Positions 35,021 to 42,920 of a stretch of DNA of 64,000 nucleotides are shown one piece after another. The translations under genes and the position numbers were made by a program. Origin of the DNA: Roseateles sp. DAIF2 (GTDB lineage: Bacteria > Pseudomonadota > Gammaproteobacteria > Burkholderiales > Burkholderiaceae_C); the NCBI RefSeq assembly GCF_015624425.1, contig NZ_CP049919.1, forward strand, positions 3,348,001 to 3,412,000, in the 5' to 3' direction. Under the pieces are notes generated by a model. The model was not told where the DNA came from and did not search any database. It saw only the letters and a program-made list of their open reading frames with translations. Position 1 is the first letter of the stretch, and each line of letters starts with the position of its first letter.

Positions 35021-35788
35021 TCAGACCATCGTGGTCCGATAGAAGCGGCTGATGCCCGCACCGGTCTTGGTCTGATCGGCGATCAGGGTGCCGGCCACAT
35101 CGAGCTGCCCAAACTTGCCGGTCAGCAGGCCCAGGCTCTTGGCCACACCTTGGCTCGCGCGCCAGATGTCGACCACGACCGGCTTGCCGTCGTCGGCTTC
35201 GTTCAGTCCTGCGAAGCGCAGCTGCAGCTCGGCCGACTTGGTAGTCAGGGCTTCCAGCACGGCCTGGCCGGCATAGCTGTAGCTCAGCTTGGCGACATCG
35301 CCATCCGTTACGCCAGGGGCGTCGTCGTAGATCCAGATGCCCTCGGGTCGCACCTCGTAGTTGCCAGCCATGGGCACGGGCGTACCAGGAGCCGCGGTCT
35401 TGGTGATGACCACCGACGACAGCAAGACATGAGGCAGCGGGATCAGGCCGCCGCGATTCAGCACGATGGGCTGGTCCGTCACGGTGCCGGCATCGGATTC
35501 GGTGACGGTGGACAGCGTGGCGCGCGCCAGATTCACGACGTTGAGGTCGGCCAGGGCGAACTCGATCGTCACATCGGTGACCCGGCGAACCTCGGCATAG
35601 GTGCCACCGCCGAGGCGGGTCATGTCGGGCTGCTTCTGCACGTCCTCGGCATGCTGCAATGCCAAAGCCAGGGTGTTGCCAACCGGCAGCATGAGGCCGG
35701 CGCTGTTGTAGACGCGGGCATAGACCTGACCCACGTTGAGGGACGGTTTGTAGACCTTGCGGGTGATCACTTGGGGAGCGGTTGCCAT
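35021..35788 (-). CDS. Phage major tail tube protein
   Basis: A 255-residue beta-rich protein (MATAPQVITRKVYKPSLNVG, later DVTIEFALADLNVVNLARAT and GNYEVRPEGIWIYDDAPGVT). It precedes the tape measure and follows the tail-terminator gene, the standard slot of the tube subunit. It is flanked by a late-type palindrome upstream and a strong terminator downstream, as expected for an abundant structural protein. Identity inferred from position, size and fold pattern. Confidence 0.75.
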   Translation of the reverse strand: MATAPQVITRKVYKPSLNVGQVYARVYNSAGLMLPVGNTLALALQHAEDVQKQPDMTRLGGGTYAEVRRVTDVTIEFALADLNVVNLARATLSTVTESDAGTVTDQPIVLNRGGLIPLPHVLLSSVVITKTAAPGTPVPMAGNYEVRPEGIWIYDDAPGVTDGDVAKLSYSYAGQAVLEALTTKSAELQLRFAGLNEADDGKPVVVDIWRASQGVAKSLGLLTGKFGQLDVAGTLIADQTKTGAGISRFYRTTMV

Positions 35789-35808
35789 GGGGCGTTCCTT
35801 GGTTGGGA

Positions 35809-35822
35809 GTAAAGCGGTTTAC
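35809..35822. promoter_or_regulatory. Late-gene palindrome, copy 1
   Basis: GTAAAGCGGTTTAC, one mismatch from a perfect palindrome, 20 bases upstream of the tail tube start and overlapping the stop of the preceding gene. Close variants lie upstream of protease I (39684) and holin (51860). Probably a binding site for the late activator; see findings. Confidence 0.5.
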
Positions 35823-36283
35823 TGGCTGCTGAAAATCGTCTCGACCGTGAAGGCCAGCGGCACATACATGAAGCCCTTGCTGGAGCCGCCGCGCGGACCA
35901 GGCGCCAGCTGCATCGGCGTGTAGACGTTGGGCGGCTTGAAGCCGGCCAACGCTGCACCGACCCGCGCGATCAGCTCGCCGGCTTCCTGGCGGGCCGCGG
36001 CACCGTTGCGCGCACCGGCGACGTTTCGCACCGCCACCACGCACAGCCAGGTGTGTTCCAGCCGGGCCTTGCGGCCGAGGGCACCCGCCTCCAGCACCCG
36101 AAAGCCGTTCCAGACCACATGCACAGCCGGCACGAACTGGGCCTGCTCTTTCACGTCGGCCAGGTCGGCCTCGGTGAGCACATGGACAGCGGGCTGCTGG
36201 CCGGCCAGCGCTTCCTGAAGCCGGGCCACGATGTGAGGCTCCGGCGCCAGGAAGTTGTTCGGGTGGGCGGTGGATGCGCTCAT
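35819..36283 (-). CDS. Phage tail terminator/completion protein (Mu gp37-like position)
   Basis: A 154-residue protein (PEPHIVARLQEALAGQQPAV, then VVWNGFRVLEAGALGRKARL and a C-terminal FMYVPLAFTVETIF). The alternating alpha/beta layout and position between the gp36-like and tube genes fit a tail terminator that caps the tube at the head end. The start ATG at 36283 directly follows the stop of the gp36-like gene. Assigned by context. Confidence 0.65.
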   Translation of the reverse strand: MSASTAHPNNFLAPEPHIVARLQEALAGQQPAVHVLTEADLADVKEQAQFVPAVHVVWNGFRVLEAGALGRKARLEHTWLCVVAVRNVAGARNGAAARQEAGELIARVGAALAGFKPPNVYTPMQLAPGPRGGSSKGFMYVPLAFTVETIFSSQ

Positions 36284-36781
36284 TCAGCGGTAGCCCGCGA
36301 TGCTGTCGTTGGTGATCTCGCGCCGGGCGAACGAGTGCATCACTTCGCCTTCGCCAGGGGCGGCGGCCGAGATCTGCAGGCCAGGCTCGCCGCCCCACGG
36401 GCAAGCCAGCACGGCCTTGCCGTCCGCGATGGCTTCCAGATCACGCTGGGCCGCCTTGAAGCGCACAAACACCTCGTGCTCAGGGGAAGCCTGGTCATAG
36501 AGGTAGTAGCGCGCCACATCGCAAGCGAAGCGGACCAACTGCGGCGGCGGTACCAGCACGGTCGCGGTCGGCGCCTGGGGTGTCGGTGCGGGCTTCACGC
36601 AGCCCACCAGCGGCAGCGCGAAGACCTTGCCGACATAGCCGTCGATGTGAGCCTGGGCATCGGCCAGCATGCGCTCCAGCTTGGCGGCGTCGACAGCGAC
36701 CGCACCGGCGCCCGCAGTGAGCTGGATCAGCTCGCGCTCGCCGAAGCGGTCAACCATGTCCTGGACGGTGGCGTATTTCAT
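36284..36781 (-). CDS. Mu gp36-like head-tail connector protein (DUF1320)
   Basis: A 165-residue protein with the DUF1320 opening MKYATVQDMVDRFGERELIQ and the helix AKLERMLADAQAHIDGYVGK, then LVRFACDVARYYLYD. In Mu this family sits between capsid and tail genes and is thought to act as a head-completion adaptor. The ATG at 36781 was chosen because the family begins exactly there; upstream codons would run into the next gene's spacer. Confidence 0.85.
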   Translation of the reverse strand: MKYATVQDMVDRFGERELIQLTAGAGAVAVDAAKLERMLADAQAHIDGYVGKVFALPLVGCVKPAPTPQAPTATVLVPPPQLVRFACDVARYYLYDQASPEHEVFVRFKAAQRDLEAIADGKAVLACPWGGEPGLQISAAAPGEGEVMHSFARREITNDSIAGYR

Positions 36782-36789
36782 GCCAGTGG

Positions 36790-37167
36790 TCAGGCGTTGC
36801 GGTGCGTCACGATCTGCGCCTCGACCAGCTGGCCGGCGGCCGCAGCACCGAGGGCACGGGCGCAATGGGCCGTGGCCGTGCCGACTGCGGCGCGGCCCGA
36901 GCCATCGGCCGCCGGCTTGAGGTAGTCGAACAAGGCGATCGGCTCCGAGGCCTCGACCGGGTAGCTGTAGTCGGTCACTGCGGTGAAGGCTTCGCCGATC
37001 GCCGCGGGGGTCTCGCTGATGCCCTGGCTGTCCTTGACGCCGCCGGCCGAGGTGGCATGGCCGCCGTCGTAGGCAGCGAAGCGGTTTGCGGCAACCGCCG
37101 CAGTGGCCACGATGGTGACGCCGTGGCGCTTGTCGTACTGCCGGCCGCTGTTGTTCTGAGAAGGCAT
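36790..37167 (-). CDS. Capsid decoration-like protein (DUF2190-like)
   Basis: A 125-residue small beta-rich Ala/Gly protein (VTIVATAAVAANRFAAYDGG, ending AAGQLVEAQIVTHRNA). The pattern resembles DUF2190-type capsid cement proteins often found after the major capsid gene. It lies 8 bases before the gp36-like gene and 28 after the preceding small gene. Role inferred from fold pattern and position. Confidence 0.6.
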   Translation of the reverse strand: MPSQNNSGRQYDKRHGVTIVATAAVAANRFAAYDGGHATSAGGVKDSQGISETPAAIGEAFTAVTDYSYPVEASEPIALFDYLKPAADGSGRAAVGTATAHCARALGAAAAGQLVEAQIVTHRNA

Positions 37168-37195
37168 GAGGTTGTGCTCCTAGAGTGGGTGGTGA

Positions 37196-37555
37196 TTAGC
37201 GGCCAGCCTTCCGGCCGCCGGCCTGCTGGCCCTTGGCCGCCGGCTTCTGCTCGGTTGCGGTGCCGGCGGCCGGGTCCACGAGTGAGCTGCGCTCCTGCGG
37301 CGCAACTTGGGTAGAGGCCGCTTCGGCCTGGACGCGCTCGCGCGCCGCCTGAAACTCGCCCGCAGCCGCCAGCGCCGCGGCTTCCACCTTCTCCTTGGCC
37401 TCTTGGCTCAGGACCGGGTCGAAGGCAGCGCCGCTCTTACCGAGGGCCTCGGCATCGTGCTCGCTCAGCTCAGGGATCGGGTGGCCAGGCTGGATGACGG
37501 TGCGCTTGCCGTCGAGGAAAACAGCCGTGGCGACCACGGCGATCATCTGTGTCAT
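37196..37555 (-). CDS. Small head-region phage protein, unknown
   Basis: A 119-residue protein. The N-terminal 45 residues are compact (MTQMIAVVATAVFLDGKRTV, then PIPELSEHDAEALGKSGAAF). The rest is Ala/Glu/Gln-rich and probably helical, with a Lys/Gly tail. The start at 37555 was preferred over upstream in-frame codons because those would fall in a hairpin spacer. It follows the capsid gene after 109 bases. Unknown function; a head accessory is likely. Confidence 0.6.
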   Translation of the reverse strand: MTQMIAVVATAVFLDGKRTVIQPGHPIPELSEHDAEALGKSGAAFDPVLSQEAKEKVEAAALAAAGEFQAARERVQAEAASTQVAPQERSSLVDPAAGTATEQKPAAKGQQAGGRKAGR

Positions 37556-37594
37556 TGCAAATGTCCTTGGAGTTGGGTTCGCTTCGCTGGTCCA

Positions 37595-37622
37595 CCCCTG
37601 CGGGCAACACGGCCCGCAGGGG
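37595..37622. other. Perfect 11-bp hairpin after the capsid gene
   Basis: CCCCTGCGGGC and GCCCGCAGGGG around a 6-base loop, 42 bases beyond the capsid stop on the minus strand. There is no T-tract, so it is more likely an mRNA 3'-end stabiliser or pause site than an intrinsic terminator. It would favour capsid over the genes that follow. Confidence 0.6.
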
Positions 37623-37664
37623 TGCCAACGGGCCGGCGAGCGGCCCTGCGGCGGCGGTGGGTTG

Positions 37665-38627
37665 TTACTTCGGGTTGGTGAACAGGAAGGCGGCGGTGTT
37701 GTAGGAGACGTTCGCCTGGCGCTCGTAGGTGGCGCCATAGATCCAAGACTTCACACCGTTGTCGTAGTACGGCGCCTCAGCGAAGGGATGCCCCTCCAGC
37801 ACACTGGTGAACCCGAAGGCGGGTTCGGCCAAGCTGATGTTGCCGCTGTTACCCGCGCCGATCTTGGGCACATAGGCCAGGACCGCGTTGTTGCCCCAGA
37901 CATCGGAACCGATGCCATCGGCTCCCACCACAACCGCGTCGCCGATCTTGATGCTCTCGACGTTCAGGATGGTCTTGAGCTGCTCCAGCGTGGCCGGGCC
38001 TGTCTGCGTGTTAGGCAGATAGGTCTTCACCTCGGCGTTGGTGCTCAGCGCTTGAGCGGCATCAGCCGACAGTGTCAGCGTGTTCGGCCGTTTGCCGATC
38101 TTCTTGCGGATGACTTCGGCGGCGGCCCGGATGTCGGTCACCGGCGTACCAGTGGAGGCGCTCCACTTGGTGCCACCGGCCAGCGCCAGCACATGGCCGG
38201 CCGCGTAGCTGCCGACCGCGGTGGCCACCCCGGCGACTTCGAGCTCGTAGTCCAGCAGCAGGATGTCGTTGGCCGTAGACATCGCGATCTTGGACGGTTC
38301 CAGGTAATTGCCGACGTTCAGCTTGCGGCTTTCGTCGGCTTCGCGGATCAACTCGCGCGGGATAGGCACTTCGACGCTGTACTGGTTGACCGTGTACGTC
38401 TTGCCGTCATAACGGATATCGACGCGCTTGGTCGGTGCACCTGGTGCGCGGCGCAGGTTGTACCGGCGCATACGTTCGTCGCCGGTCTGCGCCAGCGTGA
38501 CGCCGGACAAGGTTTGCGGCAAGCGAGGGAACAGCGCTTCTGCGATGAAGGTTCCTTGACCCATGCCCAGCAGCAGGTTGGTCAGGATGGGGTTTTGTTT
38601 CAGCCGGATCTCGGCAAGGGTCATCAT
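37665..38627 (-). CDS. Phage major capsid protein
   Basis: A 320-residue HK97-fold-like capsid subunit. Visible segments: an N-terminal arm (QNPILTNLLLGMGQGTFIAE), ERMRRYNLRRAPGAPTKRVD, the E-loop/P-domain region VPIPRELIREADESRKLNVG, and the A-domain TDIRAAAEVIRKKIGKRPNT with C-terminal FEYGATYE-type beta strands. It resembles the capsid of B3-type transposable phages rather than Mu gpT. It follows the protease/scaffold gene by 36 bases. Either Met of the initial MM may be used. Confidence 0.88.
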   Translation of the reverse strand: MMTLAEIRLKQNPILTNLLLGMGQGTFIAEALFPRLPQTLSGVTLAQTGDERMRRYNLRRAPGAPTKRVDIRYDGKTYTVNQYSVEVPIPRELIREADESRKLNVGNYLEPSKIAMSTANDILLLDYELEVAGVATAVGSYAAGHVLALAGGTKWSASTGTPVTDIRAAAEVIRKKIGKRPNTLTLSADAAQALSTNAEVKTYLPNTQTGPATLEQLKTILNVESIKIGDAVVVGADGIGSDVWGNNAVLAYVPKIGAGNSGNISLAEPAFGFTSVLEGHPFAEAPYYDNGVKSWIYGATYERQANVSYNTAAFLFTNPK

Positions 38628-38663
38628 GGTGTGGATGTCCTCTCGTGGTGGGATGGTGGTGGG

Positions 38664-39161
38664 TCAGGCGTCGAACGAGGTCACGGCGCCCAGGGCTTCC
38701 GCGTAGCTGACCTTGTGCTGTGCGGCATAGGCGCGCGCGTCCTGGTCGATCTCCGCATCGCTCTTGCCCTTGGAGCCGCCGGCCGCGGGCGCAGCGCCGG
38801 GCGCGAACTCGCCGAACTGCACCTTGGGCTTGCCGCTGGCGATCAGGTCTTGCAGCCACTGGGCATGGCTGACCTTGCGCGTCGAGTCGCCCTCGCTGAA
38901 CTCGACAGGCGTGACCGAGTCCAGCGCGACCAGGGTGGCAACAGCCATGTCCTTGTCCTTGGGCAGCAGCTGGCCCGCCTTGATCTGCGCCTCGGCGAAG
39001 CTCACGAAGCCGGCTTTGCGGTCGGCCTTGGCCTTCTCGGCGAACTGGACGGCCTGCGCCTCGGCGTCGGCGGCCTTCTTCTTGGCGGCGTCGGCGTCAG
39101 CCTGGGCCTGGGCGAGCTTGGCGTTTGCCGCGTCGAGCTGCGCCTGAAGTTCAATCGTCAT
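38664..39161 (-). CDS. Internal scaffold protein (in-frame restart, Mu Z-like)
   Basis: An in-frame ATG at 39161 has AGGAG 9 bases upstream and opens a 165-residue product starting MTIELQAQLDAANAKLAQAQ. Mu gpI has a similar internal start producing scaffold Z, so separate translation of the coiled-coil scaffold is likely. Same stop as the protease. The strong ribosome site inside the coding frame is the main evidence. Confidence 0.65.
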   Translation of the reverse strand: MTIELQAQLDAANAKLAQAQADADAAKKKAADAEAQAVQFAEKAKADRKAGFVSFAEAQIKAGQLLPKDKDMAVATLVALDSVTPVEFSEGDSTRKVSHAQWLQDLIASGKPKVQFGEFAPGAAPAAGGSKGKSDAEIDQDARAYAAQHKVSYAEALGAVTSFDA

Positions 39162-39647
39162 GTCGTCTTGCTCCTGGGTGGGTTGAGCGATGGGCTCGGA
39201 GAAAGAGACGGCATCCGCCGCCTCGGAAAACTGGACGTCCTTCAGGCCCTTGACCGCGGGCGGCTTGGCGCCGAGCCAAGCCACATGGCGCGGATACCAG
39301 ATGCCCGGCTTCGGGTTGCTCGGATCGGTGGGCTGATAGAAGGAGGCGCTGCGCTTCTTGAAGCGGCCGGCCTGGACCATCTCGGCGAACTGCGGTTCGA
39401 CCTGGCCATGCTCGGCGATCGTGAGAACACCGTTCTCAGCGGACAGGCGGCGCACCCAGCCGTAGGCAGGCTGATCCCCTTCGGGGTGGCCGACGGTCAG
39501 CGGTGCTTCGTGCAGGGAGGGGTCGTAGGCCGCGGCAGCGGCGGCCACGTCGGCATCGGTGATGGTGTAGGTCTGTCCGTTCTCGGCGGTGCGGGTGCCG
39601 GAGCGGAAGATCTCGATGCCGGTGGGAAGTTGCGTGGCGGTCGTCAT
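38664..39647 (-). CDS. Mu I-like prohead protease with nested scaffold
   Basis: A 327-residue protein resembling Mu gpI. The N-terminal 150 residues (GIEIFRSGTRTAENGQTYTI, LTVGHPEGDQPAYGWVRRLS, GRFKKRSASFYQPTDPSNPK) are the protease part. The C-terminal half is a coiled, Ala/Lys-rich scaffold ending in two short conserved repeats. The protease matures the head and removes the scaffold. It is preceded at 39684-39697 by a late-type palindrome and followed by the capsid gene. Confidence 0.88.
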   Translation of the reverse strand: MTTATQLPTGIEIFRSGTRTAENGQTYTITDADVAAAAAAYDPSLHEAPLTVGHPEGDQPAYGWVRRLSAENGVLTIAEHGQVEPQFAEMVQAGRFKKRSASFYQPTDPSNPKPGIWYPRHVAWLGAKPPAVKGLKDVQFSEAADAVSFSEPIAQPTQEQDDMTIELQAQLDAANAKLAQAQADADAAKKKAADAEAQAVQFAEKAKADRKAGFVSFAEAQIKAGQLLPKDKDMAVATLVALDSVTPVEFSEGDSTRKVSHAQWLQDLIASGKPKVQFGEFAPGAAPAAGGSKGKSDAEIDQDARAYAAQHKVSYAEALGAVTSFDA

Positions 39648-39683
39648 GCCGCCACTGTCGGGCCCGGGAGGCTCCGGGGCCGA

Positions 39684-39697
39684 GTAAAACGCTTTAG
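39684..39697. promoter_or_regulatory. Late-gene palindrome, copy 2
   Basis: GTAAAACGCTTTAG, two changes from the perfect 14-base palindrome, in the 54-base gap between mor and protease I, about 37 bases upstream of the I start. It is the first site after the middle operon, where late transcription of head genes would begin. Confidence 0.5.
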
Positions 39698-39701
39698 AAA
39701 A

Positions 39702-40148
39702 TCAGGCTTGGTCCAGGCCGGGCAGACGGCCCTGGCGCTTCTCGAACTGCTCACGCTGCCAGGTGTCCACGATCTGGCGCACGCGCATCTCGGTCAGCCC
39801 GTACTCGTGGGCCAGCTCGCGGTAGTTGTTGCCGCGGAACTTGGCGCACATTTCGCGATCGCGCGCGGAAAGCTGCGCGATCAGGCCCTTGGCGATGTAG
39901 ATGCCACCGCGGCCGCCCATCTCCTGCGCCAGGTGCTGCAGCTGGGCCAGCACCTGGGTGGACCAGAGCTGCAGCTGCACCATCCAGGCATCAGCCGGCG
40001 CGGGCGTTCCAGCGCGCACGTCGGCCAGCACCAGGGCTTCGTAGAGGCACAGCGCCAGGTCGCGCATGCCCTCGGCCAGGCCGATCGGCAGGCGCTGCTC
40101 CAGGATGGCCATTTCCGCGGCCGAGATGAAGCGGCGCGGGGCGTTCAA
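39702..40148 (-). CDS. Mor-family transcription activator
   Basis: A 148-residue protein with a Mor/C-type DNA-binding C-terminus: GGIYIAKGLIAQLSARDREM, FRGNNYRELAHEYGLTEMRV, RQIVDTWQREQFEKRQG. In Mu, Mor switches on middle and C late transcription. Here only one such gene is present, so it may do both. The TTG at 40148 was chosen because it overlaps the gemA stop (TTGA); an in-frame TTG at 40163 is the alternative. Last gene of the early/middle operon. Confidence 0.88.
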   Translation of the reverse strand: MNAPRRFISAAEMAILEQRLPIGLAEGMRDLALCLYEALVLADVRAGTPAPADAWMVQLQLWSTQVLAQLQHLAQEMGGRGGIYIAKGLIAQLSARDREMCAKFRGNNYRELAHEYGLTEMRVRQIVDTWQREQFEKRQGRLPGLDQA

Positions 40149-40792
40149 CCCTGGACCTCGCAAGCCTGCTGAGCCTCGCGCGCGCCGTTCAAGGCCTCGG
40201 TCAGCACTTCCCAGGCCGACCAGTTCGCATCAAAGCCACCGTCGGCGGCACGGTTCACGGCGCTTTGCAGAGTCATGGCCTGCACCTGGCTGAAGGGCAG
40301 GCAACGATGCATCTGGCCCACTTCTTCCTTGAGCTTGCCGATCGCGGCAGGCAGGAAGCGCATCGCCCATTTCTTCAATGTCTCGATCAGGGTCTGCATC
40401 TGATCGTGGCCGGCCCAATGCAGATCGTCGACCTTGGCGATGCGCTTGCAGTAAGCGGCCAGCGCGCGCTCGGACGGGTCGCGCAGCGCGCCCAGCTCGG
40501 CCAGAAAGAGCCACAGTGCGCGCACCTTGCGGGCACCGTCGCTGTTGTCCTGGCGGCGGTCCGGCCTGGCCTGGCCGGTCTTGCTGCTGCGGGCGCGAAC
40601 CTTGAAGCCCTTGGTCTTGAGGTGGTCGACCACGGCCTGCAGCTGGCGCAGCTCCATGCGTGTGGTGGAGTCGGTGCCGCCGACGTTGCGCAGCATCAGA
40701 CGGTAGGTGTCCTCGTCGAGCTCCAGGTCACGGCGGGCCACATGAATGAGCTTGACCAGGCGGGTGCGCTGGATGCGGATGTCGGTCTTCAT
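40145..40792 (-). CDS. GemA family protein (DUF1018, Mu gp16-like)
   Basis: A 215-residue protein with the family opening (IQRTRLVKLIHVARRDLELD, EDTYRLMLRNVGGTDSTTRM, ELRQLQAVVDHLKTKGFKVR) and a C-terminal helical half including CKRIAKVDDLHWAGHDQMQT. In Mu, GemA modulates host gene expression and supercoiling during lytic growth. The start at 40792 fits the family, and the upstream gene overlaps by 4 bases. Confidence 0.88.
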   Translation of the reverse strand: MKTDIRIQRTRLVKLIHVARRDLELDEDTYRLMLRNVGGTDSTTRMELRQLQAVVDHLKTKGFKVRARSSKTGQARPDRRQDNSDGARKVRALWLFLAELGALRDPSERALAAYCKRIAKVDDLHWAGHDQMQTLIETLKKWAMRFLPAAIGKLKEEVGQMHRCLPFSQVQAMTLQSAVNRAADGGFDANWSAWEVLTEALNGAREAQQACEVQG

Positions 40793-41277
40793 TGGGGGGA
40801 TTCCTCGGCAACGGTCAGAGAGAGACGCTCGGCGGGCAGCTCCAGCGTCTGGGCAACCAGGCCGCCGCCGGCTTCGCGCGCGATGGCCAGCAGCTGGCCC
40901 GTGCGGGCCGACAGCTGAACGGCCGTGTAGTCGCGGCCGGCATGACGCACCGTGCCGCCAGGCCGAACCCGGCGCAGGAACCACGAGGACGAGATCACAC
41001 CGCGGCGCGCCTGGTGCTGCTCCCAGGCCTGCATGATCCAGCGCGGGTCGTTCGGCCAGTAGCCTTGCTGCAAACGATAGATCGTGCCGACGCTCAGACC
41101 CAGGCCAGCGGCTGCTGCGCGAGCCGACAAGCCGCGCACGAAAGACAGCAAACCGGGTGGTGCAGACGGCGGGCCGTAGGAGCTTTTCGCCGCCCGTCCC
41201 CTGCCGTGGGCACCAGCTCCGCCGGTTGCGCGGCTTGTACCCCCGTCCAAATCGTTCATTGAGGCATTGGCAGTCAT
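40789..41277 (-). CDS. Phage protein with helix-turn-helix-like segment, unknown
   Basis: A 162-residue protein. The N-terminal 40 residues are disordered and Gly/Arg-rich. Residues about 48-70 (GLSARAAAAGLGLSVGTIYR) look like an HTH, followed by WIMQAWEQHQARRGVISSSW. The Arg-rich N-terminus supports nucleic-acid binding. It sits in the early operon between two overlapping genes. No family recognised. Confidence 0.6.
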   Translation of the reverse strand: MTANASMNDLDGGTSRATGGAGAHGRGRAAKSSYGPPSAPPGLLSFVRGLSARAAAAGLGLSVGTIYRLQQGYWPNDPRWIMQAWEQHQARRGVISSSWFLRRVRPGGTVRHAGRDYTAVQLSARTGQLLAIAREAGGGLVAQTLELPAERLSLTVAEESPQ

Positions 41278-41486
41278 TGCTTGCCTTCCCCGGTGACCTC
41301 ATGCGTGACTTCGGCCGTCGCGGGGGCTGTTTCGGAGGGCGGCCGATCCGCAGGATTGGAAGAGGCGGCGGCGACCGGTTCGGCGCTGTCGACCAGGTCG
41401 GCCAGCAGGCCGGTCAGGCGGCGCGCGTGGGCGCCGGTTAGGCGAACGGCGACGCCGTTGCGGATGGAGCGGACGGTGATGGTCAT
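41274..41486 (-). CDS. Small early phage protein, unknown
   Basis: A 70-residue protein (MTITVRSIRNGVAVRLTGAH, then a Pro/Ala/Glu tail). ATG 41486 is used here; an in-frame TTG at 41507 has a better GAGG and would add seven residues. The first 40 residues look like a small beta-alpha domain. It is the first gene after an intrinsic terminator, so it may depend on readthrough. Unknown function. Confidence 0.5.
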   Translation of the reverse strand: MTITVRSIRNGVAVRLTGAHARRLTGLLADLVDSAEPVAAASSNPADRPPSETAPATAEVTHEVTGEGKQ

Positions 41487-41526
41487 GGGTGCTTGGTGCT
41501 TGTTCAAGCCGCCTCATAGCGGCTTG

Positions 41527-41553
41527 AAAAAACCCCGGCCGTACCGCGCCGGG
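41527..41553 (-). terminator. Intrinsic terminator within the early operon
   Basis: On the minus strand CCCGGC/GCCGGG with an 8-base loop followed by six T, in a 98-base gap between two small genes. It would partly separate the transposition/early genes from gemA-mor, giving a natural early/middle boundary. Confidence 0.8.
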
Positions 41554-41584
41554 AAAAGTCAGGGATCACCTGACCAGGGAGAAA

Positions 41585-41752
41585 TCAAACGTCCAGGGGC
41601 CCGATCTGGATCTTGGGCTCGGGCTTCGGCAGCGGCTTGCACAGCTCGCAGGAGAAGACCAGCAAGGTGCCGTGCTCGCAGCGCAGCGGGCCGTAGGCAC
41701 CGGTCCGCACCACGCGGGCTTCGAGTGCCTCTTCATCGAAATGGCCGCTCAT
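41585..41752 (-). CDS. Small Cys-containing phage protein
   Basis: A 55-residue protein (MSGHFDEEALEARVVRTGAY) with CEHGTLLVFSCELC, a possible Cys/His metal knuckle, and a Pro/Lys tail. The start overlaps the next gene's stop by 4 bases. Probably a zinc-binding early protein; function unknown. Confidence 0.55.
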   Translation of the reverse strand: MSGHFDEEALEARVVRTGAYGPLRCEHGTLLVFSCELCKPLPKPEPKIQIGPLDV

Positions 41753-41973
41753 GCCGGCGCTCCCTGGCCACCGAGGCGCTCGGGCTCGTGGCCGTTGCAG
41801 ATGGCGTAGGCCGACACCGCGAACCCACCCCTCTTGCACCGCATGCCGGCGCGGTCGTAGGGCGGCATGCGGTCCACGTACTGCATGCTGTGGTGCTTGC
41901 AGTTGCCGCACCGCGGGCGCTCGGTGGCGGTCAGGAAGCCCGCGGCCGACTTGGCGACTTCGATGCTGGACAT
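41749..41973 (-). CDS. Small Cys-rich phage protein
   Basis: A 74-residue protein with CGNCKHHSMQ and later MRCKRGG and AICNGH, giving four Cys and several His in a zinc-finger-like arrangement. It overlaps genes on both sides by 1-4 bases. Unknown function; small zinc proteins are common in phage early regions. Confidence 0.6.
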   Translation of the reverse strand: MSSIEVAKSAAGFLTATERPRCGNCKHHSMQYVDRMPPYDRAGMRCKRGGFAVSAYAICNGHEPERLGGQGAPA

Positions 41974-42500
41974 CAGGCGTCCTCCCGCTCGGTTTCGGTG
42001 GCGTCCTTCAGCAGCGCGTCGACCATCTTGTCGACCTCGCTGTCCACCGGCTTGACGACGACCTGGTCGCCTGCCGCCGAGATAGTGACGCCGAGCTTCT
42101 TGAGGTCGGCGCCGTCGAGCTGGGCCAGCGCGTCCTTGACCGGCGACTCCTTCACGTTCACCAGGATCTCCACCTGGTCGGGCAAGTGCCTCTTGATGCG
42201 AGCCACCACCGCGGCGGGATCCGCGAAGCTGATGACGCCCTTGCCCTTCTGGAAGCCGACCTTGACGCCGTTCAGGACGCGCGTCTTCGGCTTGGTGAAG
42301 CAATCGGGGTTGGCCTCGACCAGCTCGCGCAGCTCAGCTTCGGCTTGGGCCGCCTTGGCCAGAGCACGCTTGATGCCGGGGATGTGGTCGCGGCGCAGCG
42401 CTGCGATGCCCTCGTTCAGCGCCGCTACGCGCTCGCTCAGCAGCTGCCGGGAGGAGGCATAGAGGTCAGATCGCTTTGCGATCGCGTCGAGGTTGGACAT
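41973..42500 (-). CDS. Gam-like host-nuclease inhibitor (probable)
   Basis: A 175-residue protein. The N-terminal 60 residues are coiled coil (SSRQLLSERVAALNEGIAAL). A beta-rich part follows (TKPKTRVLNGVKVGFQKGKG, later VEILVNVKESPVKDALAQLD). The order 'coiled coil, TRxLNGxKVGF, VxVKE' parallels Mu Gam, a Ku-like protein that protects DNA ends from host exonuclease. Similarity is partial, and its place among transposition genes supports it. An unrelated early protein is the alternative. Confidence 0.55.
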   Translation of the reverse strand: MSNLDAIAKRSDLYASSRQLLSERVAALNEGIAALRRDHIPGIKRALAKAAQAEAELRELVEANPDCFTKPKTRVLNGVKVGFQKGKGVISFADPAAVVARIKRHLPDQVEILVNVKESPVKDALAQLDGADLKKLGVTISAAGDQVVVKPVDSEVDKMVDALLKDATETEREDA

Positions 42501-42525
42501 GGATGGGCTCCTGTGGGTGATCGAG

Positions 42526-42762
42526 TTAGTGGGTGGCGGGCGGCGCGCTGCTCGGCATGTCGGCCAGCTCGGCAGCCAGGCGCTCCATCACGACTGCCGT
42601 GCGGGCCGTCAGGCCGGGGTCGCTGCGGGCGATCGCAGCGACGTAGGACAGCGCACCCATCACGGCGATGTCGGGCCGCGTGCTGCCGGGCGTCGCCTTT
42701 TCCAGCAGCAGCGCGAAGTCCACGATCTGCTGGTGGGTCTTGTCGAAGTCTTCGGCGGTCAT
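42526..42762 (-). CDS. Small helical phage protein, unknown
   Basis: A 78-residue helical protein (MTAEDFDKTHQQIVDFALLL, later RTAVVMERLAAELADMP). The start at 42762 overlaps the stop of the next small membrane protein. Function unknown. Confidence 0.55.
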   Translation of the reverse strand: MTAEDFDKTHQQIVDFALLLEKATPGSTRPDIAVMGALSYVAAIARSDPGLTARTAVVMERLAAELADMPSSAPPATH

Positions 42763-42920
42763 GCCAGCAGTCCTTTCAGCGACGGCCAGGCTGCGGCTAT
42801 GGCGATCAGCGAGGCGGCCAGCAGGATTACCAGCAGGCCGCGCTGGGCCGGGCTGACGCGGCGCACCGGGCGGCAGCGGATGACAACGCCAGGTGCGAAG
42901 GGATGAATGCGGCGGCTCAT
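42759..42920 (-). CDS. Small single-span membrane protein
   Basis: A 53-residue protein: a basic N-terminus (MSRRIHPFAPGVVIRCRPVR) and one hydrophobic helix (GLLVILLAASLIAIAAAW) near residues 28-45. It overlaps both neighbours by 4 bases (ATGA), which argues for a real gene. Possibly an early lysogen or exclusion membrane peptide, but nothing directly shows this. Confidence 0.55.
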   Translation of the reverse strand: MSRRIHPFAPGVVIRCRPVRRVSPAQRGLLVILLAASLIAIAAAWPSLKGLLA

